From a virus, in the IMG/VR virus record IMGVR_UViG_3300047678_000666, positions 1 to 41,468 of that record: DNA of 41,468 nt; one strand, written 5' to 3'. The position numbers were made by a program, and so were the translations under genes. The notes beneath the pieces are model-generated. The model was given only the letters and a program-made list of their open reading frames with translations. It had not been told where the DNA came from and ran no database searches. How positions within the stretch are numbered: the stretch's first letter is position 1; every line of letters begins with the position of its first letter. Positions 31,201 to 38,206 of the stretch are shown one piece after another.

Positions 31201-31451
31201 GCACGCGCTGGTATGGGGAATGGGTGGATAACGTGGATGTGCCGCTATTCGAGGACAGCGAAGCCTATGAGATCGATATTCTTTCCGGCGATGACGTGGT
31301 GCGCACGCTTGCCACATCCAGTCAATCGGCGTCCTACAGCGCCGCGCAGCAGACCACCGATTTCGGCGCGCCGCAATCCGCGCTGGAGATCGAAGTTTAC
31401 CAGCTTAATTCCATCATTGGCCGGGGCGAACCCGGAAGAGCGGTTCTATGA
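28248..31451 (+). CDS. Tail tip/host-specificity protein (gpJ / GTA ORFG15-like)
   Basis: A 1067-residue tail tip protein. The N-terminal ~90 residues include a Gly-rich hydrophobic segment and the conserved DLSVQTSTYGAPIPLVYGTM, then LSGNVIWSTDLKET and a glycine-rich run. Residues ~220-500 read like a beta-propeller-type insert (repeated D-G and W patterns). Residues ~525-760 carry the phage-tail hub domain (VLADLCQKAGMEPTDVITGA, YVVSSRMAAREALEPLL). LSGLLRGRRGTEDKTGTHQI lies in the C-terminal part. It contacts the cell surface and sets host range. The GTA ORFG15 TIM barrel is not obvious here and seems replaced by the insert. Confidence 0.9.
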   Translation: MAILALGIAGAGLTSAIGIGASVGWLGGVLIGNLLFGGNKGQTQEGPRLDDLSVQTSTYGAPIPLVYGTMRLSGNVIWSTDLKETRHEEHSGGGGKGGGGGGSTQVSYSYSVSFAVGLCVGPVSTVRRIWADTKLVYDATSSNTQATEKYPGVVRIHLGDESQLPDSTIEMALGAGNVPAYRGMCYLVFTDLQLADFANRIPNISAEVVASGGPQCTPVILPDVPHSTRDGGWIDPARGTLIGTTVDHVIYKYDLINSTLLLTAPVVSDPYGDLCGIDSQGYYYHAAFDSGVGMQLVKRHPDTLAIVKRGVPGIPLAPGGIVRRDKIFSYFAREVYNLDLELIADLSDVFPSHASPGSPMCDDPDGNYWQVDSAKIRRYDGGLTEWNISAWSGGEGPRTIFWDDYTGHLYFTFGLGSRVVKWHPYDGFAGYVDDVAIAAGHGLQSDANLPINGRLWAATGFDVTLVDLVSMRLEKTIDLAPFAPTFATHFGGVYEKFTNSVVIMTDDGEVKYPLERYGSNTVALSDVLADLCQKAGMEPTDVITGAVSQALRGYVVSSRMAAREALEPLLGTFFIDAVETDGVLNFVPRGGASVATVEYDDLGAVEGASNDTPLRLDETRTQDVELPLRIDLTHIDPDRDYQTNTQHAARIANAVGTQDLQTVQLSIVLSASEAAQVAQRTLTNAWIERNAYKFNLPPSYLRLDPADVMTVETPDATFTLRLNQVDFGGNNIVACQAVAEDEASYVSNATGTSVAIPSSPIRLATPINLFLMDLPMLRAGDDNIGLYYGFGLRSAGSAALYRSPDQLAWSIIGTGTEGPAFGWAANALGNTARPWVWDETNTVQIALAHGTLDSKTALEILNWNNVALLGEEIIQWRDATLLSDNLYQLSGLLRGRRGTEDKTGTHQIGEGFVVLAANGLYRMPLPATEIDHSSYYKALLTGGNWDDAPVIPFTFEGRSLRCFSPVQIKGSRDGSGNLSLNWHRRTRWYGEWVDNVDVPLFEDSEAYEIDILSGDDVVRTLATSSQSASYSAAQQTTDFGAPQSALEIEVYQLNSIIGRGEPGRAVL

Positions 31452-32176
31452 CACAAACTCCTAATCTGCTGATCGATCATATCGCCGCAAACCAGTCGCA
31501 AAAAGAGGTGACAGCGAATGCCGCTTTTGATGCGCTTGATCAGGCTCTTTGCCAGCCGTCATCCATCGCCATTGCCGATGCCAACCTGACGCTGACGGAT
31601 GCCCAGATGCTCGGCATGCTGTCGGCGAAATTTACCGGCACCTTGACGGCGGCGCGCACGGTTACCGCGCCAGCTCATGCAAAACTGCTTCTGGTAGAGA
31701 ATGGAACCACAGGCGGCTTTGCGGTCAATGTGAAAACGCCTTCCGGTTCTCCCATCGCTGTCAATTCCAACGACCGGAAACTGCTTTATTGCGACGGCAC
31801 CACTTTCAAGATCGTGGCTGAAACATCGTCGGCGGGAAACCCTTACGACATCGGCGCTTCGCTTACCGGACAACCGGCTTCGGGCGCGATCATTCTTCGC
31901 TATCCCTTGCCGCGCGCCGTGCGGTTCCCTGCCAGCTTGCCTAACAGTAAAGGCGTGGTAGCCACAAGCGCGGCTGCCACTGCCACTTTTTCACTGAAAA
32001 AGAACGGCACCCAGTTCGCCACTATGCAATTTGCCGCCAGCGCCACAACCGCGACTTTCACGGCGGCATCCGACACGGATTTCGCGGCGGGCGACGTGCT
32101 GACGATTGTTGCCCCCACGCCAAACGATACATCGCTTGCCGATCTCGGCGTGGCGCTGGCAGGCGTTCGCCTCTAA
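31448..32176 (+). CDS. DUF2793-like tail fibre protein
   Basis: A 242-residue protein. The N-terminus LLIDHIAANQSQKEVTANAA matches the start of DUF2793-type fibre proteins, in which this helix docks on the tail tip. The rest is beta-rich with many Ala, Thr and Ser, typical of fibre shafts (TAARTVTAPAHAKLLLVENG). The end VLTIVAPTPNDTSLADLGVA resembles a carbohydrate-binding head of phage fibres. It overlaps the tail tip gene by four bases. Confidence 0.75.
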   Translation: MTQTPNLLIDHIAANQSQKEVTANAAFDALDQALCQPSSIAIADANLTLTDAQMLGMLSAKFTGTLTAARTVTAPAHAKLLLVENGTTGGFAVNVKTPSGSPIAVNSNDRKLLYCDGTTFKIVAETSSAGNPYDIGASLTGQPASGAIILRYPLPRAVRFPASLPNSKGVVATSAAATATFSLKKNGTQFATMQFAASATTATFTAASDTDFAAGDVLTIVAPTPNDTSLADLGVALAGVRL

Positions 32177-32187
32177 AGGAGTTTATT

Positions 32188-33201
32188 ATGGCCTTACGTT
32201 TTATGGACGGCTTCGAACATTACGCCATCCCCGGCAATCTTTCGCAGAAATGGACAAGCTACAGCGATACGGGCGGCGGGAACGGCATCACCACCACGAC
32301 CGGGCGGCGCGGCAGCACATTGGCTATTCTGATGCGCGCGCTGAACGACAATATCGCGCTCGTTCTCGATGATCAGCAGACGTGGATCGTCGGCTTCGCC
32401 ATGTATCTTTACGGCACGGAAACCGGCGACATTGTCCGTTTTTACGATAACGGCAATAACATCCAAATCCAGATCACCCTGACTTCCGCGGGTGTCATTC
32501 AAATCCAGCGCAACGGCACCTTAATTGCTACATCGGCTGGCGCGCTGGCGATCAACACTTGGAATTATATTGAAATCAAAATCACTATCGCCGACAGCGG
32601 CGGCCTTGCCGAAGTGCGAGTGAACGAAACCGTTTTTGTGACTTTTACCGGCGATACAAAATTCTCCAGCACGCTAAATACCGCCAACCGCATCCAGTTC
32701 ATTTCGCGGAATACCGATGTTGCTTTCGACGATCTCTATATTTGCGATGGCACAGGTTCTGCCAACAACACTTACCTCGGCGATTGCCGCGTTGATACCT
32801 TGAAGCCTGCCGCTGCGGGCAACTACGCGGAATTCTCAACGCAAGGCAGCGGCAATAATTGGGACAACGTCGATGACCAGCCAAACGATGGCGACACCAG
32901 CTACAATTACGCCAATGTGACGGGCAAGCGTGACAGCTTCGATTGCACGAATTTGGCCGCCGTCAGCGGCTCGATTTTCGGGGTGCAGGTGGCGCTTTCC
33001 GCGCGCAAGGATGATGCCGGATCGCGCACGGTGCGAACGCTCACCCGCATCAGCAGCACCGATTACGAGGGAGCAAGCAAGAATTTAAGCACTGATTACC
33101 GGTTCTGCCTGCAAATCATGGAGCAGAACCCGAACACATCGGCGGGATGGGTGGATACGGGAATCAACGCCGCCGAATTCGGTTACAAGTTGCAAGCCTG
33201 A
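32188..33201 (+). CDS. Tail-associated protein, lectin-like fold likely
   Basis: A 337-residue protein beginning LRFMDGFEHYAIPGNLSQKW. It is beta-rich, with GFAMYLYGTETGDIVRFYD, AGVIQIQRNGTLI, NTWNYIEIKITIADSGG and AEVRVNETVFVTFTGD, the alternation seen in concanavalin-like lectin/LamG folds. The pattern VAFDDLYICDGTGSANNTYL is common to phage proteins in this position. It probably binds surface sugars next to the fibre. AAAGGAG precedes the ATG. Confidence 0.75.
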   Translation: MALRFMDGFEHYAIPGNLSQKWTSYSDTGGGNGITTTTGRRGSTLAILMRALNDNIALVLDDQQTWIVGFAMYLYGTETGDIVRFYDNGNNIQIQITLTSAGVIQIQRNGTLIATSAGALAINTWNYIEIKITIADSGGLAEVRVNETVFVTFTGDTKFSSTLNTANRIQFISRNTDVAFDDLYICDGTGSANNTYLGDCRVDTLKPAAAGNYAEFSTQGSGNNWDNVDDQPNDGDTSYNYANVTGKRDSFDCTNLAAVSGSIFGVQVALSARKDDAGSRTVRTLTRISSTDYEGASKNLSTDYRFCLQIMEQNPNTSAGWVDTGINAAEFGYKLQA

Positions 33202-33202
33202 T

Positions 33203-34033
33203 ATGCCGAAACTTTATCTTTCCAGCGGACAAGCCGGTTATGTCCCGGCAACCATTCGCGGCGGATGGGAGCGCACGACCGATCATCTGGCGCGCGCGAT
33301 GTTTATCTCGCCGGATGCTGCTGAACTTGGCGCGCCGCAGTCAGTTACTTCAGCGGAAAGCTCGGCTAGCGCGAATTTCGACGTTTTGCTTTTGCGCGGC
33401 GTTTCAGCGCCCTTGGCGGCAAACTGGACGTTTTCCGGCACGCTTAATTTGATGCTGGCGGCGGCGGAAAGCCTCAACGATGCCGATTTTGCATATTACC
33501 TGCATGTTTTTGTCACGCAGGGCGATAGCGACACCGTGCGCGGCACGCTCCTTGCCAATTACGCCGATCCGTCCACGAACGAATGGGCGCAGACCACGGC
33601 AACCGGCAAGGCTTTATCCGCCACGCAAAGCCTATCTTCGGTCGCGGCGCTGACCGGCGACCGGATTGTCGCCGAAATTGGTTATCGCGCTTACAATACA
33701 ATCACCGGCAGCCGCACCGGCACGCTCTTTTACGGCGGCAACGGTTCTGATCTTGCCAGCGGCGGCGGTTCCTCAAGCGGCGTGGGCTTTCTGAACTTTT
33801 CGGATGCCTTCACGCTTGTCGATAATGCGACATTGCGCGTCAGCCAGGTCGCCGTTGAAACCCTTTACCGTCCGTCAAATGCCGCATTGCGCATCTCGCA
33901 ATTGGCGGTCGAAGCCTTGATCCATCCCGTGCCGGCACTGCGCGTCAGCCAAGCTGCCATCGAAGTGTTGCGCACGAACGGCACTGTTATTTCCGCCAGC
34001 CAGCAAGGCGGGATGATCGTCGTCGCCACCTAA
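33203..34033 (+). CDS. Structural protein with C-terminal RVSQ repeats
   Basis: A 276-residue beta-rich protein beginning MPKLYLSSGQAGYVPATIRG. The C-terminus has three copies of a short repeat: LRVSQVAVETLYRP, LRISQLAVEALIHP and LRVSQAAIEVLRTN. I know such repeats from the ends of phage structural proteins near fibres, function unclear. It lies one base after the preceding stop and probably forms part of the tail tip or fibre complex. Confidence 0.7.
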   Translation: MPKLYLSSGQAGYVPATIRGGWERTTDHLARAMFISPDAAELGAPQSVTSAESSASANFDVLLLRGVSAPLAANWTFSGTLNLMLAAAESLNDADFAYYLHVFVTQGDSDTVRGTLLANYADPSTNEWAQTTATGKALSATQSLSSVAALTGDRIVAEIGYRAYNTITGSRTGTLFYGGNGSDLASGGGSSSGVGFLNFSDAFTLVDNATLRVSQVAVETLYRPSNAALRISQLAVEALIHPVPALRVSQAAIEVLRTNGTVISASQQGGMIVVAT

Positions 34034-34099
34034 CCAGCCATGAACAACAACCCGCATCGGCAACTCGCACTTCAACTGCGGGAACAGGAGGAGTCTGTC

Positions 34100-34330
34100 A
34101 TGAACGAACCAGAATATTTCCGCGCTATCGGCAGGCTGGAAGGACAGGTTGCCAGCCTTGCCAGCTCGATCTCCGAACTAAAAACCAAGGTCGACCAAAT
34201 TGATGTGCGCCTTGATCAGCTCGACCGGATGGCAAATCGCTGGAAGGGCGGTTTTGCCGTGGTTCTCGCTCTTGGCGCGCTGGCCGGTTTCGTTCTCGAC
34301 AACCTTTTTAAATGGTTTTTACCCCGCTGA
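34100..34330 (+). CDS. Small coiled-coil membrane protein, putative holin (XhlA-like)
   Basis: A 76-residue protein. It starts NEPEYFRAIGRLEGQVASLA, continues as a coiled coil (SISELKTKVDQIDVRLDQLD) and ends in one transmembrane helix (GFAVVLALGALAGFVLDNLF) with a short basic tail. This shape is that of XhlA-type lysis proteins and of small phage holins. AGGAGG nine bases before ATG 34100 favours this start over an in-frame ATG at 34040. It opens the lysis cassette. Confidence 0.65.
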   Translation: MNEPEYFRAIGRLEGQVASLASSISELKTKVDQIDVRLDQLDRMANRWKGGFAVVLALGALAGFVLDNLFKWFLPR

Positions 34331-34345
34331 TCACAGGAGGAAAAC

Positions 34346-35005
34346 ATGACAGCAGAAAACTCTCGCGGCATCCGCAATAACAATCCCGGCAATATTCGTC
34401 GGTCAAACGACCCGTGGCAGGGGCTGGCACAGCAGCAGACAGATAAGGATTTTCTTGTCTTCCAAAACCCTGTTTATGGCATCCGCGCGCTGGCGCGAAC
34501 GCTAATCGCCTATCAGGACAAGCATGGCCTGCGCAGCATTCGTCAGATCATCAGCCGCTGGGCGCCAGCGACAGAAAACAATACCGAAGCCTATGTGCAG
34601 GCCGTGGCAAAAAATACTGGCTTCAATCCCGATCAGAAACTGGACATGCACAGCTTTGCAGATCTGAAGCCGGTGGTCGTGGCAATCATCCAGCATGAAA
34701 ACGGCCAGCAGCCTTATACCGACGCCCAGCTAACCAAGGCGCTTGTGCTGGCTGGTGTCGAGCCGGAAAAGCCCAGCCTACAGGCCAGCCGCACCGTGAA
34801 GGGCGGACAGGCCGCTACGGCGGCCACGGTAGGCGTCGGCGTGGTGGAAGCGGTCAAGGAGGCCATTGATCCAGCGCAGGCCGCGCTGCTCACCCTTGCG
34901 CCTTATCTGGAAGTAGCCAAATGGCTGCTGCTGATTGTTACGCTGATCGGCATCGGCGTGATGATTTGGGCCCGGATCGACGACCGCCAGAAGGGCATTA
35001 ACTGA
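34346..35005 (+). CDS. P5-type endolysin with C-terminal membrane anchor
   Basis: A 219-residue protein. Residues ~1-130 match the structural protein P5 lysozyme-like family: RGIRNNNPGNIRRSNDPWQG, DFLVFQNPVYGIRALARTL, IAYQDKHGLRSIRQIISRWA and PATENNTEAYVQAVAKNTG. It would cut peptidoglycan glycan strands. The C-terminus has an Ala/Val-rich region and a clear transmembrane helix (YLEVAKWLLLIVTLIGIGVM) followed by charged residues. The membrane tail is unusual for a soluble endolysin. AGGAGG lies just upstream of the ATG. Confidence 0.82.
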   Translation: MTAENSRGIRNNNPGNIRRSNDPWQGLAQQQTDKDFLVFQNPVYGIRALARTLIAYQDKHGLRSIRQIISRWAPATENNTEAYVQAVAKNTGFNPDQKLDMHSFADLKPVVVAIIQHENGQQPYTDAQLTKALVLAGVEPEKPSLQASRTVKGGQAATAATVGVGVVEAVKEAIDPAQAALLTLAPYLEVAKWLLLIVTLIGIGVMIWARIDDRQKGIN

Positions 35006-35244
35006 TGTGGGCGCTTTTCACCAGCTGGCTGTCCGGCAATGCCATGCGGCTGCTCGGCTGGGCGGCAGCTGGCCTGTCGGTTCTTGCCGTCTTGTCCGGC
35101 GCGCGGCAGGCCGGGCGCAACGCCGAGCGCGCCGATCAACTCAAAAAAGCCTTGGAGGTTAAAGATGCGCAACTTCGTGCCACGCTGGATGCTCCTCGCA
35201 CTCGCGGTGAGCTTGTTGACCGCCTGCGCGACGGGAAATTCTGA
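35005..35244 (+). CDS. Inner-membrane spanin (Rz-like)
   Basis: A 79-residue protein with one N-terminal transmembrane helix (LLGWAAAGLSVLAVLSG) followed by a charged coiled coil (AERADQLKKALEVKDAQLRA). It overlaps the endolysin stop (TGATG), and an Rz1-like lipoprotein gene starts inside it in another frame. The pair would span the periplasm and fuse the membranes at lysis. It is shorter than lambda Rz but within the range of small spanins. Confidence 0.78.
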   Translation: MWALFTSWLSGNAMRLLGWAAAGLSVLAVLSGARQAGRNAERADQLKKALEVKDAQLRATLDAPRTRGELVDRLRDGKF

Positions 35245-35407
35245 TCCCGCCTGCGTCTGCCCGCCGGTCAGGGAATATGACCGAGACTTTCAGCGAAAGT
35301 TGGCGGTAGAGATACAAGCGGCCCCGGCAAATGCGGTATTTCCGACTGCGTTGCAGGATTACGCATCTCTTCGCATTCAAATAAGATTATGTAGGGGCAA
35401 ATTATAA
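35165..35407 (+). CDS. Outer-membrane spanin lipoprotein (Rz1-like)
   Basis: An 80-residue lipoprotein encoded +1 relative to the Rz-like gene and overlapping its last 80 bases. The signal peptide is RNFVPRWMLLALAVSLLTAC, with the lipobox LTAC and the acylated cysteine at residue 21. CVCPPVREYDRDFQRKLAVE follows. GGAGG seven bases before ATG 35165 supports the start. The stop is adjacent to the stop of the convergent HTH gene, so the phage late operon ends here. Confidence 0.8.
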   Translation: MRNFVPRWMLLALAVSLLTACATGNSDPACVCPPVREYDRDFQRKLAVEIQAAPANAVFPTALQDYASLRIQIRLCRGKL

Positions 35408-35728
35408 TTCACCTCGCTGTATATCCCTGAGTGCATTGTCGACAGTCTCTTTGGCGAGATCTAAAGCACATTTGGCTTCCTCCAGCGCACGAATAGCGCG
35501 GTGTGCGGCACGACCCGAAGAATATGGCCCTGGCGGCGGAAGTTCTGATGTGTCAGCGGCAAAAATGTCCTCATAGGATATTCCTTGTTTGATTTCCGCT
35601 ATGCGGCCTTGATTCACACCGAACCAAGCCGCTATGTCGTGGTGCCTGTCTCCACGGTTGAGCATTCCTTTTACAACAGAAGCATCTTGAGCAGTAAGCT
35701 TTCTACCGCTTGGTTCTGCACGAGTCAT
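35402..35728 (-). CDS. Small HTH protein in operon with the Z1 gene
   Basis: A 108-residue protein. The N-terminal half is an HTH of the transposase/regulator kind (LTAQDASVVKGMLNRGDRHH, then DIAAWFGVNQGRIAEIKQG). The C-terminal half has a Pro/Gly linker and a helix (AHRAIRALEEAKCALDLAKE). ATG 35728 has AAGGAG eight bases upstream, while longer in-frame starts would run into the Z1 gene. It begins ten bases after the Z1 stop, so the two are co-transcribed. It is probably a regulator of the island. Confidence 0.72.
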   Translation of the reverse strand: MTRAEPSGRKLTAQDASVVKGMLNRGDRHHDIAAWFGVNQGRIAEIKQGISYEDIFAADTSELPPPGPYSSGRAAHRAIRALEEAKCALDLAKETVDNALRDIQRGEL

Positions 35729-35738
35729 GAACCGCTCC

Positions 35739-37883
35739 TTACGCTGCGTTCGCATAAACGCAAGGTTTCGCCGCTGATGGCGCAACAAACACAGGCCACC
35801 AGAATGGAAAACCACCCCATCCTTTTTCCTTATCGCCGGACTCTTCGAACAGCATAAAGATAGGGTCGTTTACCGCAAACTTTTGCTGGATGTTTCTGTC
35901 CTTATCAGAGTCATCTGGCTTATCGGCATAACGGCCTGATGGACGAACTCTCCGGATTCCTCTTCCTGTGTTTGCGAGCAGATAAAGTTTTTTTGAGGAT
36001 CCTTCAATCTGGCTGGCCTTGCAGTAATAGTCTATGGCTGTGTGCATGGCATCCCAATTCCATGCGGTATCTTCAATTTCAAACGTTTCTTGTATCAGGT
36101 CGAGAATCTGATGACACAGTTGTGAATCTACAAGCAATGGCCTGTCCGTATCTACGCATTCATTCGGCAACAAATCTCTGATGCGCGCGACTGTTTTCTC
36201 GATCTTATATTTTGGTAAAGATTGAAAACCTACCGGCAACAGGCGTCCGCCCGGCTTAATGGAATAAACCTCGGACATTTTGATCTTGGATGGGGCGCAA
36301 GGCATGATTTGTCGCGCAGCATCAGTTTGGATAAAGACAACACCCCTGTCATGCGCGCCAGTTTCAAAGGCATGCCGTAACATTTCCTCAAGCTCATGAA
36401 TCTTTTTCAGTCGGTCATAAACAATTCGTGATGTGTAAAATCTGGTCACGGCAAGATCAGACCTGTCACGATTGCCATACATGCGGGAATGCTGGAGCAC
36501 CGTGTCGGCTTGCATCGTTTTCGGATTACGCCCGTAATAAAACCCCATAAGGTTTGGAACGGTAATGCCACGATCAAGAATATTTCCACCGATGAAAATG
36601 TTGAACGGTGTCCTGAGCTTAAGTTCGCTATTCTCATCCAGCAGCGCGCTGACCTGTTGATCTGAATTGACACGTTCCTTCATAACGTCACCGCCGATAA
36701 GCGCTTTACACACCTCACCGAAACACAAATTTGCCGAAGGCATATTGCCCTTATTGGCCGTGACAGATTGTTTAAGGTTTTCGTAACACTCATCAAATAA
36801 TGCGCGCAGATCAGCAGCTTTAGTTTCCGCTCTCTTGGCAAACAGATCAAGAAGTTTACCTACCGTTTCCCATTGGTAATCGTGCGCTTTTCGCTGCGTA
36901 TCATTATGTATGATCAGGGAGAATTTTTTGTTGGGGCGCTCACCAGCTTCTTTGAGCTGCCAGTGCCGGACAACGACTGCTGTAATGAAATTTAGGAGTG
37001 CAAATCTCAACATTCTAACTTTTGGCGAGGTCATCAGGTGTTCAGTGCGCGTTTGCCTACCGTCAATCGCGCGCAGAACATCCTGCTCGTCGAGTGGCAC
37101 TTCCATATACAAGAACGATCTATGATTGGTATCGTCAAAGTCACCAAAATAATCCTCACCGCCAACATACTTTGAATGGATCGGCAACAGCTCGGTGAAG
37201 GCGGGCTTCTTTGGCAAAAAGACATATTCGTTCGGGCCTTGCGCCGTATATGCATCGGGCTGTAGATATAACGCGTAAGGTGTTGCCGTCACTTGCAGGA
37301 AAGCCATAGAGGCAACGATATGCCGAAGGTTATCAATCTGCTGGGCAATTTTACCCTGATCGATGTCATCCTCGTCCTTCTTCTTCACAAATCTAACGCT
37401 GGCCAAATCGGCCTCGTCATCCACGAGAAGAACCCTTCTCTTGCTAAAGGTAGGCTGGTCTGACTCAAACAGTTTGAGTATCCGTTCCAGATTTTTGTGC
37501 TGTTTCTTAGCAACGAAAATAAGTTTTTGGCGCGTCTCGAAGCTGGTCAGTTCTTGAGGCATGCTCATAATATCGAAGATTTTTAATTCATCTTCCTTAT
37601 CGAAATCCTGATAATCTTTTTTCAATCGGCTGACCGTCTGAGCCGATAAGGCCTTGGTGCCTTTCGTCAGGACGATGGCAATATCAAATCCCTCATCAAA
37701 AGCTTTTGCGATGATGCCAAGAAAGGCCATCGTTTTGCCGGACTGAATTTTTCCGAGCAGCATGCCCGGCTGCCCCAGTGAGGTTGTCGTTTTCGACAGA
37801 TGTCGGACAACATTTTCAATGCAGTTTTTTAACTCGGGGGTGTCACCGCGTTTTTCGCTTAACCTAGAGTAAAGAGTATTCAT
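35739..37883 (-). CDS. Z1-domain superfamily 2 helicase-like protein
   Basis: A 714-residue protein with helicase-type motifs: Walker A LGKIQSGKTMAFLG (about residue 45), the Walker B box VLLVDDEADLAS (about 152), TATPYALYLQP, the Z1-typical FIGGNILDRGITVPNLMGFY (about 430) and motif VI VLQHSRMYGNRD (about 468). Z1-domain proteins are found in defence gene clusters with methyltransferases, MutL-like ATPases and nucleases (work by Aravind and co-workers). They are thought to remodel DNA using ATP. No nuclease motif is seen in this protein. Nuclease activity could be supplied by a partner. It is divergent from the RHH-MTase-Res operon. Confidence 0.88.
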   Translation of the reverse strand: MNTLYSRLSEKRGDTPELKNCIENVVRHLSKTTTSLGQPGMLLGKIQSGKTMAFLGIIAKAFDEGFDIAIVLTKGTKALSAQTVSRLKKDYQDFDKEDELKIFDIMSMPQELTSFETRQKLIFVAKKQHKNLERILKLFESDQPTFSKRRVLLVDDEADLASVRFVKKKDEDDIDQGKIAQQIDNLRHIVASMAFLQVTATPYALYLQPDAYTAQGPNEYVFLPKKPAFTELLPIHSKYVGGEDYFGDFDDTNHRSFLYMEVPLDEQDVLRAIDGRQTRTEHLMTSPKVRMLRFALLNFITAVVVRHWQLKEAGERPNKKFSLIIHNDTQRKAHDYQWETVGKLLDLFAKRAETKAADLRALFDECYENLKQSVTANKGNMPSANLCFGEVCKALIGGDVMKERVNSDQQVSALLDENSELKLRTPFNIFIGGNILDRGITVPNLMGFYYGRNPKTMQADTVLQHSRMYGNRDRSDLAVTRFYTSRIVYDRLKKIHELEEMLRHAFETGAHDRGVVFIQTDAARQIMPCAPSKIKMSEVYSIKPGGRLLPVGFQSLPKYKIEKTVARIRDLLPNECVDTDRPLLVDSQLCHQILDLIQETFEIEDTAWNWDAMHTAIDYYCKASQIEGSSKKLYLLANTGRGIRRVRPSGRYADKPDDSDKDRNIQQKFAVNDPIFMLFEESGDKEKGWGGFPFWWPVFVAPSAAKPCVYANAA

Positions 37884-37924
37884 TGCGCGCCTCGGTTGAT
37901 TATAATGAAATAGCTGTTAATCTC

Positions 37925-37958
37925 AAATTCCGTGGTGCACAATACACCATAAATTCCG
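37925..37958 (+). promoter_or_regulatory. Operator-like inverted repeat within direct repeats, divergent promoter region
   Basis: In the 111-bp divergent region between the Z1 and RHH genes, TGGTG/CACCA (37933-37949, 7-base loop) is bracketed by two direct repeats AAATTCCG at 37925 and 37951. An RHH protein encoded next to it is the natural candidate to bind. A TATAAT-like TTATAAT lies about 25 bases to the left. Confidence 0.6.
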
Positions 37959-37994
37959 ACCTTCAAAACAGTTACCCTTCAGAGATATCAGAAA

Positions 37995-38183
37995 ATGCCC
38001 GTGACTGAAAAAAAGCGCGTTCGCACCTCCGTCATTCTACCGGGTGATGTATACGAAAAAGTCGCCAGTTTAGCGGAAAAGAACGATATTTCAGTCGCGT
38101 GGGTAATCCGGCAGGCTATCATCCGTTTCCTGAAAGATCAGGGCAATACCAAGCACCTAAAGCTTGATAAGAAAGCTGAATAA
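37995..38183 (+). CDS. Ribbon-helix-helix (CopG-type) regulator
   Basis: A 62-residue protein with the RHH pattern: a beta strand VRTSVILP, then helix DVYEKVASLAEKNDIS and helix VAWVIRQAIIRFLKDQ, and a basic tail. Such small proteins form dimers that repress their own operon. It starts 36 bases past the palindrome in the divergent promoter region and lies 23 bases ahead of the MTase gene, so it likely controls expression of the restriction-modification genes, perhaps also of Z1. Confidence 0.82.
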   Translation: MPVTEKKRVRTSVILPGDVYEKVASLAEKNDISVAWVIRQAIIRFLKDQGNTKHLKLDKKAE

Positions 38184-38206
38184 CGCAATGTGTGAGGAGC
38201 TAAAGA

